A stretch of 64,000 nt of DNA from Alphaproteobacteria bacterium HGW-Alphaproteobacteria-18 (GCA_002841155.1 PHEH01000014.1:62001-126000), one strand, 5' to 3'; positions 17,019 to 25,817 are shown, counted from the stretch's first letter. Numbers and translations: made by a program. Notes: generated from the letters alone by a model not told the origin.

Positions 17019-18173
17019 CTAGCGTTTATAGTTTTGTGGAACGAACGGAAGGGCGGCCACTTCGGCAGGCCGGGCCTTTCCGCGGACGATAAGGTCGATC
17101 TTTGTGCCCGGCGCGGCATGGGCGGCGGTGACATAGCCCATGGCGACGGGCGCGTCATAGGTGGGGCCAAAGCCGCCGGAGGTGACGACGCCGATGGTCT
17201 CGCCATTCACCTGGATTTCAGCCCCTTCGCGGGCCGGGGCGCGCTCCAGCGGGCGGATGCCGACGCGCTTCTTGGCCGGGCCGTCCTTCAGTTCCCGGAG
17301 GATGCGATCGGCGCCGGGGAAGTTGCCCGCTTCGCGGCGGCGCTTCTGGATCACCCAGGCAAGGTCTGCCTCAATGGGAGATATTTCGGGATTGAGGTCG
17401 TGGCCATAGAGGCAAAGCCCGGCTTCCAGGCGCAGCGAGTCGCGTGCGCCGAGGCCGATGGGTTTTACCCGCTCATCCGTATACATCTCTTCGATCAGCG
17501 GCAGGCCGGCTTCGGCCGGGATCAGCACTTCAAAGCCATCCTCGCCGGTATAACCGCAGCGCGAGACGATGCAGCGCTGGCCGTTCACTTCAAAGGGCAT
17601 GTGCTGCATGAAGGTGAGCGCTTCGCAGCCCGGGAAGAAATCGGCCATCACGTCCACAGCCTTGGGGCCTTGCAGGGCGAAGAGGATGCGGTCGTCGGCG
17701 CGGGTCAGGATCGCTTTGCCGGCGAGGGCTTTTTCAAAGATGGCCCAGTCCTGCTCTTTCATCGCGCCATTGACGACGATGTAGAGCGTGCCCTGGGCGG
17801 CGTCGCCGAGGGGGCGGGTGATGATGAGGTCGTCGAGGATGCCGCCGTCATCATTGAGCAGAACGGTGAGGCGCGCCTGGCCGGGCTTCAGGCTGGTGAT
17901 GTCGGACGGGACAAGGGTTTCGATGAGGGCGGAAATTTCGGCATGGGCGTCGTCGCCCCCGCCGATGCCGGCTTCCAGGGTGAGGAAGCAGGGGCCCATA
18001 TGCGAGACATCAAACAGGCCGGCCTGCGTGCGCGTCCAGATATGTTCGGCCATCACGCCTTCAAACTGGACGGGCATTTCATAGCCGGCAAAGGCCACGA
18101 GCTTGCCGCCCATCTTGACGTGGGACTCATAAAGCGGCGTGCGCTTCAGCTGTTCAGTCGAGGCCTCTGACAT
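17019..18173 (-). CDS. gcvT: Aminomethyltransferase (glycine cleavage T protein)
   Basis: A 384-residue tetrahydrofolate-dependent enzyme that releases ammonia from aminomethyl-lipoyl H-protein and makes 5,10-methylene-THF. Family landmarks are TPLYESHVKMGGKLVAFAGYEMP, GLFDVSHMG (catalytic Asp region), RCGYTGEDGFEV and GLGARDSLRLEAGLCLYGHD. The C-terminal barrel has GGFGPTYDAPVAMGYV. It is the first gene of the gcv operon. The tandem glycine riboswitch ends about 60 bases upstream of its start, so expression should rise with glycine. Confidence 0.97.
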   Translation of the reverse strand: MSEASTEQLKRTPLYESHVKMGGKLVAFAGYEMPVQFEGVMAEHIWTRTQAGLFDVSHMGPCFLTLEAGIGGGDDAHAEISALIETLVPSDITSLKPGQARLTVLLNDDGGILDDLIITRPLGDAAQGTLYIVVNGAMKEQDWAIFEKALAGKAILTRADDRILFALQGPKAVDVMADFFPGCEALTFMQHMPFEVNGQRCIVSRCGYTGEDGFEVLIPAEAGLPLIEEMYTDERVKPIGLGARDSLRLEAGLCLYGHDLNPEISPIEADLAWVIQKRRREAGNFPGADRILRELKDGPAKKRVGIRPLERAPAREGAEIQVNGETIGVVTSGGFGPTYDAPVAMGYVTAAHAAPGTKIDLIVRGKARPAEVAALPFVPQNYKR

Positions 18174-18233
18174 GGCGCCCTTTCATAGAGTGACGGCGCA
18201 GCGCGTGGGCGCGCTGCCTTGGTCCGTCGCCCC

Positions 18234-18433
18234 CGCTGTCCGGGCGCCTGAGAGATTCCGCCTGGCATCGACGGCTCATCCTGAGCGACGTCGAAGGACA
18301 GGCTTGCTCCTTCGGCGAGGCTTATTTCAGCCTCTTTCCAGCGTGTTGATCCTCTTCCGGCCCTTTTGCCTGAGCGTTTCCGGGGCGGTTGCGCCTTCGG
18401 CGGCGGTCTCGAAGGACCGCTCTCTCCCGGAAG
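18234..18433 (-). ncRNA. Tandem glycine riboswitch
   Basis: Two aptamers lie head to tail in the gcvT leader. Aptamer I (18354-18433) is closed by CTTCCGG/CCGGAAG and contains GGGAGAG, GCCGAAGGCGCAA and ACGCTCAGGCAAAAGGG. Aptamer II (18234-18343) is closed by CGCTG/CAGCG and contains GAAAGAGG, GCCGAAGGAGCAAGCC and AATCTCTCAGGCGCCC. These are the conserved glycine-aptamer cores. The switch should turn on the glycine cleavage genes when glycine is high. Aptamer II carries a 25-bp dispersed repeat (18274-18298) inside the loop of the stem GCCTG/CAGGC, away from the conserved core. Confidence 0.94.
18274..18298. repeat. Dispersed 25-bp repeat inside riboswitch aptamer II
   Basis: This 25-mer starts GCTCATCCTGAGCG and ends TCGAAGGA. 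It differs by one base from the copies at 28947-28971 (inverted) and 28993-29017. It lies in the variable stem-loop of the second glycine aptamer. Confidence 0.85.
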
Positions 18434-18489
18434 AGAATGTATGGCCGTGAGCTAGCCCGGATTCTCAGGCGCGGCAAGGGCTGGGCCGC

Positions 18490-19266
18490 TCAGCCCGGCT
18501 CACCCGCCTGTTTTGCATAGGAAGTGAGCGTTGCCATCGCCGCGCGCCACGGAAACGGGCCATAGCTGATGCGGCGCACGCCGGCCTCTGCCAGCGCGCC
18601 AAAGCCACCGGCCTCCGGCCCGGCCATGACATTCACCGGCAGCGGGCAGGCGGCGCAGACCTGCGCGATCAGCGCCAGGTCCCGCAGGCCCGGCACGAAA
18701 AGGCTGCTGGCGCCCGCCTCAGCATAGGTTTTGCCGCGCGCGATCACGTCCGGGAGATGGGCGGCGTGGTCCTCGGGCTTTGCGTTGAGGCAGATGTCAG
18801 TGCGGGCATTGATCCAGAAGCCGCGCAGAAGATCATCGGCAGCCGCGCGAGCGGCCTCGATGCGGGCAGCGGCGTCCTCGACCGGGCGGAGGCCCTCGCC
18901 ATCGCCGGCCGGATAGCCATCCTCAAGGTTGATGCCGACGGCGCCTGTGCCCACGACGCGCCGGATATTCTCCGCGACGCCGTCTGGCGAGGCGGCGTAC
19001 CCGGCTTCAAAGTCGATTGAGACCGGCAGGTCCACAGCCGCCGCGATGCGCGCGGCGTGACCCAGCACCAGATCAAGCGGCACTGCCTCGCCATCGGCAA
19101 AGCCGAGCGCGCCGCCGACCGAGGCGCTGCCGGTGGCCAGCGCGCGGGCGCCAGCGGCCGCCACCGTGCGGGCAGACCCGGCATCCCAGATATTGACCAG
19201 TACAAGGGGCTCAGCCCCGGCATGGAGGCTGGCGAAGTGGGTGAGTTTTTCGGTCTGCGTGGGCAT
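18490..19266 (-). CDS. Isocitrate lyase/PEP mutase family protein
   Basis: A 258-residue TIM-barrel enzyme of the isocitrate lyase/phosphoenolpyruvate mutase superfamily. Landmarks are VLVNIWDAGSARTV near residues 22-35, the metal-contact region VSIDFEAGYA, GINLEDGYP and the arginine-containing strand WINARTDICL. Members cleave or form C-C or C-P bonds in 2-oxo acids. This short form is common as an oxaloacetate decarboxylase or carboxyvinyl-phosphonate mutase-like protein of unknown substrate. I chose the ATG at 19266 for its AGAGGAAG ribosome site. The longer frame to 19395 is not family-like. Confidence 0.85.
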   Translation of the reverse strand: MPTQTEKLTHFASLHAGAEPLVLVNIWDAGSARTVAAAGARALATGSASVGGALGFADGEAVPLDLVLGHAARIAAAVDLPVSIDFEAGYAASPDGVAENIRRVVGTGAVGINLEDGYPAGDGEGLRPVEDAAARIEAARAAADDLLRGFWINARTDICLNAKPEDHAAHLPDVIARGKTYAEAGASSLFVPGLRDLALIAQVCAACPLPVNVMAGPEAGGFGALAEAGVRRISYGPFPWRAAMATLTSYAKQAGEPG

Positions 19267-19375
19267 GGCGGGCTTCCTCTGGGCTGGCTTGGGGCTCGCG
19301 GCGGGGATGCCAGAAGCCCCCGCCGCCTGCGACCCGATTCTTGCGCGTCGCAGACAAAGCGCAACCCAAACCTGA

Positions 19376-19744
19376 TTACACCGCGTTCCGGGCAATGCGC
19401 AGCTCGATGCGTTTGAGTTCGCGCAGCAGGGCGAGATGGTTCATCCGCATCCAGAACCAGATCTTGATCATCGACACCGCCAGCATGCTGAAGAGGAAGG
19501 TGGCGAGCCAGAAGATCATCTCGCGCAGTTCCTCTGCCCCGAGGATCTGGAAGGCCGACCAGACGGCAATCGCAAAGAACGCAAAGCTCAGCCCGAAGGC
19601 GAACGCGGTCCAGAGTTTCAGCGGCCCGGTAAACGTCGCGCCCAGCTGGCCGATGAGGCTTTCCCCATCTTCCAGGTTTTTCAGGAAGGCTTCGTCTTCC
19701 GCCGAAAGGCCGTCCTTCAGCCGTGTTTCAAAACTCGTCATCAC
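19376..19744 (-). CDS. DUF6768 family membrane protein, ECF sigma partner
   Basis: A 122-residue protein with two membrane helices (about residues 43-68 and 76-97) flanked by a charged N-terminus (SAEDEAFLKNLEDGES) and a basic amphipathic C-terminus (MNHLALLRELKRIELR). It matches the alphaproteobacterial DUF6768 type. Its start overlaps the end of the ECF sigma factor gene by 4 bases, so the pair is translationally coupled. By position it is a candidate membrane regulator or anti-sigma-like partner, but no zinc-binding ZAS motif is present, so that role is an inference. Confidence 0.78.
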   Translation of the reverse strand: MMTSFETRLKDGLSAEDEAFLKNLEDGESLIGQLGATFTGPLKLWTAFAFGLSFAFFAIAVWSAFQILGAEELREMIFWLATFLFSMLAVSMIKIWFWMRMNHLALLRELKRIELRIARNAV

Positions 19745-20283
19745 AGGTCTCCTTCAAGAAGCTGTTTGAGATGTTGGCGCGCATGGAAGATGCGCGACTT
19801 TGCCGTGCCGGTGGGGACGCCCAGGGCAGCGGCGGTTTCGGCAAGGGTGAGGCCCTCGCTGAAATGCAGAATGGCGGCGAGGCGGTGGTCGGCGCTGAGC
19901 TGGCCGAGCGCAGCCATGAGGGAATGGCGCAGCGGCGCGGTGTCGATGCCGGCCGGCTCGGGCGCGGCGTCTTCGGGCAGGAAGCGCTGGCGCGCCGCGC
20001 TCGTCCGCCGGATACGGTCTGCGCATTTGCGGGTGAGGATGCCATACGCCCAGGCGGGAAACATCGCCGGGTCCGACAGGGTGAGCCAGCCGCGGCAGAT
20101 GCCGCCCCAGGCCTCCTGCACCGCCTCGCGCGCTTCTTCAGTATCGCCCAGCATCCGCCGGGCCGCCCGCATCAGGCGCGGTTGCCAGCGGGCGGCCAGC
20201 CGGTCTGCGGCGCGGGCATCCCCGGCGCGCACCAGCGTGACGAGCAGTTCGTCATAGATCCTGTCTGTATCGCTGAGAGCCAT
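19741..20283 (-). CDS. ECF-type RNA polymerase sigma factor
   Basis: A 180-residue sigma-70 family protein with region 2 (residues 20-85, with GDTEEAREAVQEAW as the 2.2-type core-binding helix and the DNA-reading segment FPAWAYGILTRKCADRIRR) and region 4 (about 122-172, with LTLAETAAALGVPTGTAKSRIFHAR as the -35-binding HTH). It would direct RNA polymerase to a small stress or envelope regulon. The overlapping membrane-protein gene downstream probably controls its availability. The ATG at 20283 has an AAGGAC site. No clear autoregulatory promoter could be identified by eye. Confidence 0.92.
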   Translation of the reverse strand: MALSDTDRIYDELLVTLVRAGDARAADRLAARWQPRLMRAARRMLGDTEEAREAVQEAWGGICRGWLTLSDPAMFPAWAYGILTRKCADRIRRTSAARQRFLPEDAAPEPAGIDTAPLRHSLMAALGQLSADHRLAAILHFSEGLTLAETAAALGVPTGTAKSRIFHARQHLKQLLEGDL

Positions 20284-20332
20284 CGCCGCGCCTGTCCTTC
20301 AAAGGGATAGTCGCGCGTGCAGGCCGAAAGGT

Positions 20333-21475
20333 TCAATCAGATTCGCTTTTTGCTTCGGCCGCTTCTGGCCCGTCCGTCCGGCGGAGCAGCGCGACCACCG
20401 GCTGGTGGTCCGTAATCCGGAAGCCGAGATCGAGGCCGCGCACCTCCTCCACCGCCACATTCGGGGAGGCAATGAAGCCATCAATGATCGTCGTATAGTT
20501 CACTCCCGCCGTGTAGGGCTGCTCATTGGTGCGGGTCGTCGGGACAGCCGGGTCGATCACGATTTGCCAGCCCCGGCGCAGGATCTCCTGCGGAAAATCA
20601 TGTACCCAGAAAAGCGCGCTTTCATCGCTTTCATAGGCAAAATCCGTCCGAGCAAGGCGCATGTTCCAGTCCCCGCCCAGCACCACGGCCTTGCCCTGCT
20701 GATAGTGCGACTGAGCCAGGTCGAGCACCTCGCGCACCTGTCGCATCCGCGTGCCCGCGCCCTCGTCAAAGGCGGAGAGGTGGACATTGATGATCACCCA
20801 GGGCGCGCCAGCCACATCAAGCTCTGTGACCTGCACATGATAGCGCCGCTGGATGAAGCCCATGATCGGCGCGGGCTCTTCCACGAGGCGCAGGATCTTC
20901 GTGCGCTCCCCGGCCACCTTCGCAAATGTCCCCAGCCCGTGGCGCAGCCCGAGCGGGCCAGGCAGCAGACGCGTGCGGATGTCAGACGAGAAGACCATGC
21001 CATAGCCCGGCAGGGCATCCTTCACGCCCGAGAGCACATCGACATTATGTGTCAGAAATCCCGGCGCGGCGAGTTCCTGCATCAGCAGGATGTCCGGCGC
21101 CTCCTCGCGCAGCACGTCCTGAATCCCGGCAAGGTTTTTCTCCACCGCCTTGCGGCCAGGCGGGCGCAGCATCTGGCCGCCATCGGTCTGGAAATCCGAT
21201 TCCTCCCCAAGCCCTGAATAGCCGACATTCCAGATCATCAGCTTGAGCGGGGCCTCAGCCACGGGCAGGCTTTCCGGGGCCTCCACACGCCGCTCGGGTA
21301 TGCCCTCATCATTCAGCGTCACAAAGACCGCAATGCCAAGCCAGAGCGCGGCCAGCATGACCAGCAGCGACACATAGACGAGAGTTCTGCGCAGCCACAT
21401 GTGCACCGCCCGGTCAGCCTTGATCCCACCACGCTCCATCTGAACTGAGCCGGGCAGGCCTGTCCACCTGCGCAT
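20333..21475 (-). CDS. Endonuclease/exonuclease/phosphatase family protein, membrane-anchored
   Basis: A metal-dependent hydrolase of the EEP (DNase I-like) fold, up to 380 residues. An N-terminal membrane helix (about residues 32-52 of the longest frame, VYVSLLVMLAALWLG) is followed by the catalytic domain: LMIWNVGYSG, DILLMQELAA (catalytic Glu), VIINVHLSAF, VVLGGDWN and the final ITDHQPVVALL (catalytic His). Such proteins act on phosphodiesters of nucleic acids, phospholipids or inositides. The membrane anchor places the active site outside the cytoplasm. The start is uncertain: ATG codons at 21475, 21439 and 21400 are in frame, and 21400 lies just before the helix. Confidence 0.82.
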   Translation of the reverse strand: MRRWTGLPGSVQMERGGIKADRAVHMWLRRTLVYVSLLVMLAALWLGIAVFVTLNDEGIPERRVEAPESLPVAEAPLKLMIWNVGYSGLGEESDFQTDGGQMLRPPGRKAVEKNLAGIQDVLREEAPDILLMQELAAPGFLTHNVDVLSGVKDALPGYGMVFSSDIRTRLLPGPLGLRHGLGTFAKVAGERTKILRLVEEPAPIMGFIQRRYHVQVTELDVAGAPWVIINVHLSAFDEGAGTRMRQVREVLDLAQSHYQQGKAVVLGGDWNMRLARTDFAYESDESALFWVHDFPQEILRRGWQIVIDPAVPTTRTNEQPYTAGVNYTTIIDGFIASPNVAVEEVRGLDLGFRITDHQPVVALLRRTDGPEAAEAKSESD

Positions 21476-21498
21476 CTGACGCAGCGATAAAATTGGCG

Positions 21499-22638
21499 TC
21501 AGCTGCCCACCGGCCGCCCGCCGCCAAACCAGCTGCGGATCAGTTCCCAGGTGCTGCGTGATCCTGAGAGAACCTTTTCGGTGGCGCGCGCGGCATGCGT
21601 GCTGAGGCCGCCAACGCGCTTCATCAGATCGCTGATCACCGAGCCGGATTCGGCCTTCACTTCCTGCAACGCCCCTTCCGAAATCGCCGCCGCCTGGCCC
21701 GCCGACCAGCCCTTGAAGCTGCGGCAGCGGCGCTTGGCGAGATAGCCGAGCTTCAGCGTCATCATCGCATTGATGCCGCCATCCATCACCGGCCCGGCGA
21801 TCAGCCCGCCCATCCGCCCCAGCAGGCTGCCAACCACATCTCCGGTGAGATCGGTCACATCCTCCAGCGCCCGGGCGGCGACCACGATGGCGGCCACATC
21901 GCGCAGGATACGCAGGCTGCCCATCAGATGCGGCCGGCCGAAATAGATGCGCGAGATGCGGGCGATGAGATTGGCATTGCGCCAGAGCACGATGAACGCG
22001 TCCACCGTGCCATTCATCGACAGCGCCGTTGCCACGCCCACCGCCACCGCCTCGGCATGGATTGCGGCGTTCACGCGCTTGTCGAGCGGGCCGAGCAGGG
22101 CCTCGATATGGGCGCGCTCGAAGGTCTCAAGCTCAGAGGAAAGCCCGAGCGCTTCCTGCGGCGTCGCGCGGCCCGCGCGGGCCACCAGCGCGCGGCCTTT
22201 GGCGATGGCCTCCTCAATGGCGGCGCGCTCGGCCTGCACTTCGGGGTTTGCTGCCAGCATCTGCAGATAGCGGATATCATACCGGATGCGCGCCACCAGC
22301 GCCTTCGGGTCAGGCGCCCTCGGATCAATCAATATGTCCGGCGGTTTGGCCGCCACCGGCATCGACAGAAACGCCACCACCGGCCGCACCACCAGCAGCG
22401 CCAGCCCCACCGTCAGTAGCAGGATATACCCGTACCCAAGCAGCGGATGGACATCATCAAACAGCCGGTAAAACAGATAGCCCTGCCCAACCACCATCAG
22501 AAACGCGATGACCACCACCGCGCTCAAAGACCATTTCACAATCCGCCACCCCTGCGCCCATTGCGCGGCGAGCTCCCATTGCTGCGGCGGCTTCTCGGCA
22601 GGCGGGGCAGCAGGAACCGGAACGGGCGCGTTGGCCAT
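21499..22638 (-). CDS. DUF697/YcjF-like (TIGR01620) membrane protein
   Basis: A 379-residue inner-membrane protein. A proline-rich N-terminus precedes two membrane helices (about residues 36-60 and 70-92), then a soluble helical segment (IRYDIRYLQMLAANPEVQAERAAIEEAIAKGR), and a C-terminal DUF697 domain with glycine- and alanine-rich helices (VGVATALSMNGTVDAFIVLWRN; GGLIAGPVMDGGINAMMTLKLG). E. coli YcjF is the named relative, and its function is unclear (it is linked to the phage-shock-associated ycjX-ycjF pair). A ycjX-like P-loop gene is not adjacent here. ATG 22638 has a strong GGAGGAG ribosome site. The frame upstream to 22863 runs antisense to the HTH gene and is rejected. Confidence 0.82.
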   Translation of the reverse strand: MANAPVPVPAAPPAEKPPQQWELAAQWAQGWRIVKWSLSAVVVIAFLMVVGQGYLFYRLFDDVHPLLGYGYILLLTVGLALLVVRPVVAFLSMPVAAKPPDILIDPRAPDPKALVARIRYDIRYLQMLAANPEVQAERAAIEEAIAKGRALVARAGRATPQEALGLSSELETFERAHIEALLGPLDKRVNAAIHAEAVAVGVATALSMNGTVDAFIVLWRNANLIARISRIYFGRPHLMGSLRILRDVAAIVVAARALEDVTDLTGDVVGSLLGRMGGLIAGPVMDGGINAMMTLKLGYLAKRRCRSFKGWSAGQAAAISEGALQEVKAESGSVISDLMKRVGGLSTHAARATEKVLSGSRSTWELIRSWFGGGRPVGS

Positions 22639-22683
22639 GAGCAGTCTCCTCCAGTCTGAGGGTGCATTAAGCCCCCCAACCCA

Positions 22684-22718
22684 TAGGTCGGATAGAGGCC
22701 AAAGGCCGAAATCCGACA
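22684..22718. repeat. 35-bp direct repeat, copy 1
   Basis: This 35-bp sequence (starting TAGGTCGGATAGAGG and containing GGCCAAAGGCC) is repeated exactly at 23258-23292, one copy on each side of the HTH gene. Confidence 0.9.
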
Positions 22719-22815
22719 CTGATTGCCTCGGTATTCGGGCCCGTTTCCTGCGCTGTCGTGCGTTTGTCGTGGTGCCCGAGCCCGTTTTGAGTAGGTTCGG
22801 CGGGAGGAGTGCCCG

Positions 22816-23238
22816 ATGATCGTCAACAAAAACAAACTCGCTCGCCTTCGCAGGAGCAGGCATTGGTCACAGGAGGACCTGGCTGCAGCGGCCCAATTGA
22901 GTTCGCGGACCGTTCAACGTCTGGAATCTGCGGGCCGGGGGTCCGTGGAAACGGTGAAAGCCATAGCCGCAGCCCTTGCAACCCGTGTTGACGATCTGGC
23001 TGAAGAGCCGATCGACAGATCTTGGATCCTGGGGCCGATCATTGGAGCAGGCGGAGGCATAATGGGGTGCCTCTTTGGCTACCTGGCGATTTTTGCTTCA
23101 CAGCCTGACTTTGCCACTGCGATGAAACACAATTGGGGCTCGCTCGCCTTCGTCACGTCCATGCTCGCATTTTCGGTTCTTTTCCCGGCATTCATGATCC
23201 GGCGCAGCTGGAATTCCCCTCCGCCGGATTTGGATTAG
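22816..23238 (+). CDS. Membrane-anchored XRE-type HTH regulator
   Basis: A 140-residue protein. The N-terminal HTH of the XRE/Cro family covers residues about 6-62 (KLARLRRSRHWSQEDLAAAA, then SSRTVQRLESAGRGSVETVKAIAAAL). Two hydrophobic helices follow (about residues 70-92 and 108-127), so the DNA-binding domain should be tethered at the inner membrane. The gene has an ordinary ribosome site (gggaggag). It is divergent from the DUF697 gene, which is an obvious candidate target. Exact 35-bp repeats bracket the gene, so it is a discrete insertable or deletable unit. The signal it senses is unknown. Confidence 0.85.
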   Translation: MIVNKNKLARLRRSRHWSQEDLAAAAQLSSRTVQRLESAGRGSVETVKAIAAALATRVDDLAEEPIDRSWILGPIIGAGGGIMGCLFGYLAIFASQPDFATAMKHNWGSLAFVTSMLAFSVLFPAFMIRRSWNSPPPDLD

Positions 23239-23257
23239 ACGGGCCCGCCCCAACCGG

Positions 23258-23292
23258 TAGGTCGGATAGAGGCCAAAGGCCGAAATCCGACA
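23258..23292. repeat. 35-bp direct repeat, copy 2
   Basis: An exact copy of 22684-22718. It is followed at about 23311-23340 by an inverted partner (CTCTATCCGCCCTACGG), as in palindromic intergenic elements. Confidence 0.9.
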
Positions 23293-23342
23293 TTCCCAAA
23301 CACCGCATGCCGCATTTCGCTGCGCTCTATCCGCCCTACGGG

Positions 23343-25112
23343 TTACATCCGCGCCGGCACATCAATGCCCAGCAGCCCCAGCCCCTTCTCCAGCTGGTGC
23401 CGCACAGCGTCCGACAGCGCCAGCCGGCTCGCGCGCTTTTCGGCGTCGGTTTCCGACGCAATCGGCAGAGCCGCATAGAAACTGCTGAAGGCCTGCGCCA
23501 GATTGAACAGATGCTCGCACAGGATATGCGGCATGCGCTTTTCGCGCGCGCCCAGAAGCGCCGCGCCGAAGCCGTCGAGCTGTAACACCAGCGCCCGCTC
23601 GGCGTCCTCGGTAACCACCACTTTGCCCGGCGCGTGGCCGTTCTCGGCGGCCTTGCGCAGCACCGATTTCACCCGCACGGCAGCATACATCAGGTAAGGC
23701 CCGGTCTTGCCCTCGAAGCTGGTGAAGCGGTCGAGGTCGAACACATAATTGGTCGTGCGCGTGTTCATCAGGTCTGAGAAGCGCAGCGCCGCGACGGCCA
23801 CTTTCTTGGCCACATCAAAGCGCTCGGCATCACCCATATCGGCGGGGAGGTTCGCGGCGGAAAGTTTCTTCTCCGCCTCTTCCATCGCCATCGCCTGAAG
23901 GTCAGCCAGCCGCAGCACGCCGCCTTCGCGTGTCTTGAAGGGTTTGCCGTCCGGGCCGTTGACCGTGCCAAAGCCGATATGCTCCAGCTTGTCCTCAGCG
24001 ATCAGGCCGAGCAGGTCCGCCGCCCGGAACACCTGCTCGAAATGCAGCGCCTGGCGTTGGTCGACCACATAGAGCATCCGCTCCGGCGTTGGGGTCAGCG
24101 TGTCCATCCGGTCGAGGATCGTGGCGAGGTCTGTCGTGTGATAGCCCGTGCCGCCGCGGCTGTTGACCAGCATGACGGGCGGCATCTCTTTCTTGTCGCT
24201 CTCCCGCGCCACATGCACGATCAGCGCGCCATCGCTCTCCTCGGCAAGGCCCGCGGCCTTGAAGCGCTCGACGAGGCCGGGGATGAGGCCGTCCACATCG
24301 CTCTCGCCCTTCCAGAGGTCGAAGGAGACATTGAGGAAGCCGTAATCGGCTTTCAGCGCCTTGATCGAGACATCAATGAAATGACGCAGCAACGCGCGAT
24401 AGCCCGGCCGCCCGGCCTGCAGTTCGGCGACGGCCATCTGGCTTCGCTCATTGCGGGCGGCGTCGGCCTTCGCCTTGTTGCTCGCCTGGGGGTAAAGCCG
24501 GCCGAGATCATCGATGGTGACGGGCGGCTCAGACGGGTAGGGGCCGGTATAGGCGGCGTCGAAATAGATAAGGCCGGGTTGCTCGTCGCACAGCTCGGTG
24601 ACGAGGTGGCCCATCTGAAGCCCCCAATCGCCGAGGTGCACGTCAGAGGTCACCGTGTCGCCCGCAAACCGGCAGATCCGCTGCAGCGTATCGCCAATCA
24701 CGGCTGAGCGGAGGTGGCCCACATGCATCGGCTTGGCGACATTCGCCCCGCCAAAGTCGATCACCGTCACAGCGGCGTCGGCGGCCTTCTCGGCCCCCGC
24801 CATCGCGTCCCCGCGCACGTCTTCGGCCCTGGCCGAGAGCGCGGCATCTGAAACGCGCAGATTGATAAAGCCCGGCCCGGCAACCTCTGCCGACAGCACA
24901 GAGCCATGCTCTTTCAGCCGCGCGGCAATCTCCCCGGCAATCTCGCGCGGGTTACGCCCGGCCGCTTTCGCCGCCGCCATCGCGCCATTGCACTGAAAAT
25001 CCGCCAGCTCCGGCTTGTCGCTCCGGCGCACTTCGCCGAAGCGCGCCTCAAGCCCCATTGCCTCGAAGGCGGCGCCAGCGGCCGCAGACAGGTTCTTCGC
25101 GAGGCTGGTCAT
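23343..25112 (-). CDS. argS: Arginine--tRNA ligase
   Basis: A 589-residue class I aminoacyl-tRNA synthetase that charges tRNA-Arg. An N-terminal Arg-S additional domain (residues 1-105, with GPGFINLRVSD) precedes the HIGH-type motif ANVAKPMHVGHLRSAVIGD near residue 130. The KMSK region is replaced by GKPFKTREGGVLRL, as is usual for this enzyme. The C-terminal DALR anticodon-binding domain starts about residue 470 (FTSFEGKTGPYLMYA) and ends in LGLLGIDVPARM. The start is 3 bases after the stop of the upstream lipoprotein gene, so the two are co-transcribed. Confidence 0.96.
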   Translation of the reverse strand: MTSLAKNLSAAAGAAFEAMGLEARFGEVRRSDKPELADFQCNGAMAAAKAAGRNPREIAGEIAARLKEHGSVLSAEVAGPGFINLRVSDAALSARAEDVRGDAMAGAEKAADAAVTVIDFGGANVAKPMHVGHLRSAVIGDTLQRICRFAGDTVTSDVHLGDWGLQMGHLVTELCDEQPGLIYFDAAYTGPYPSEPPVTIDDLGRLYPQASNKAKADAARNERSQMAVAELQAGRPGYRALLRHFIDVSIKALKADYGFLNVSFDLWKGESDVDGLIPGLVERFKAAGLAEESDGALIVHVARESDKKEMPPVMLVNSRGGTGYHTTDLATILDRMDTLTPTPERMLYVVDQRQALHFEQVFRAADLLGLIAEDKLEHIGFGTVNGPDGKPFKTREGGVLRLADLQAMAMEEAEKKLSAANLPADMGDAERFDVAKKVAVAALRFSDLMNTRTTNYVFDLDRFTSFEGKTGPYLMYAAVRVKSVLRKAAENGHAPGKVVVTEDAERALVLQLDGFGAALLGAREKRMPHILCEHLFNLAQAFSSFYAALPIASETDAEKRASRLALSDAVRHQLEKGLGLLGIDVPARM

Positions 25113-25115
25113 GTC

Positions 25116-25703
25116 CTACTCCGACAGGCCCGCGCCCGCATCAAGGCGGAATCGCTTGCCGGCGCGGTTGAATTCCAGCTGCTCGGGCGTCAGTTCAAAG
25201 CCCACGACAATCTCGAAGTTCACCCCCGAGATCGAGCTGTCAGCCCGCGGGATCGTGATGCGGTTCACCAGTTCGGACTTGCTCGTCAGCGTCTTGCCGC
25301 GGAACTCAGCCTGGCTGGCAAAGGTTTCCCGCGCCAGAACCTTGCCGTTGCGGCGGATGACGGACACGAAATACGGATAGGTATGGCTGTCGCCACGCGC
25401 CTGCGGGCCTTTGCCATAGGCAAAGTCGATCTCGATTTCAGCCGCCAGCGGGCGGTCATCGGTATAGCGGCAATAGATGCGCACATCGGTAATCTCGCCG
25501 GTGAACGCGATATCTGTGTAAAGCTCGCCCGAGCCATCCACGAATTTCACATAGCGCGCCGCATCATAGACCGAGCCCACAACGGGGCAGGGGCCGGCAT
25601 TGGGCGTTGAGTCCAGGCTCTGGGCGAAGCGGCTGCTGCGGCAGCCGGTCACCGCCGTGGCGGCCAGGAGGGAAGCGGCGAGGATAAGGGCAATTCTGCG
25701 CAT
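25116..25703 (-). CDS. Hypothetical lipoprotein
   Basis: A 195-residue envelope protein with a signal peptide and a possible lipobox (AVTGC, cysteine at residue 21). The mature part is predicted to be mostly beta strand ([41 protein letters not shown]). I do not recognise a named family. The gene lies immediately upstream of argS (3-base gap) and divergent from ispH, so it is the first gene of the argS transcription unit. No function can be given. Confidence 0.75.
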   Translation of the reverse strand: MRRIALILAASLLAATAVTGCRSSRFAQSLDSTPNAGPCPVVGSVYDAARYVKFVDGSGELYTDIAFTGEITDVRIYCRYTDDRPLAAEIEIDFAYGKGPQARGDSHTYPYFVSVIRRNGKVLARETFASQAEFRGKTLTSKSELVNRITIPRADSSISGVNFEIVVGFELTPEQLEFNRAGKRFRLDAGAGLSE

Positions 25704-25817
25704 GCGTCGGCGTGTCCATCTTGGCCTTGTGAAAAGGCCTGTCCATCTAATAGCTCGACCGTGTTAAAGGCCTTGCAGGCGCCGCGCAACGCATTCGGCG
25801 CAGGAGAAATACCCCAG

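Noticed and set aside
16461-18170. A long open frame on the plus strand opposite gcvH and gcvT
   Set aside because: It is antisense to strongly recognised genes, starts without a ribosome site and has no recognisable domain. It is a GC-rich shadow.
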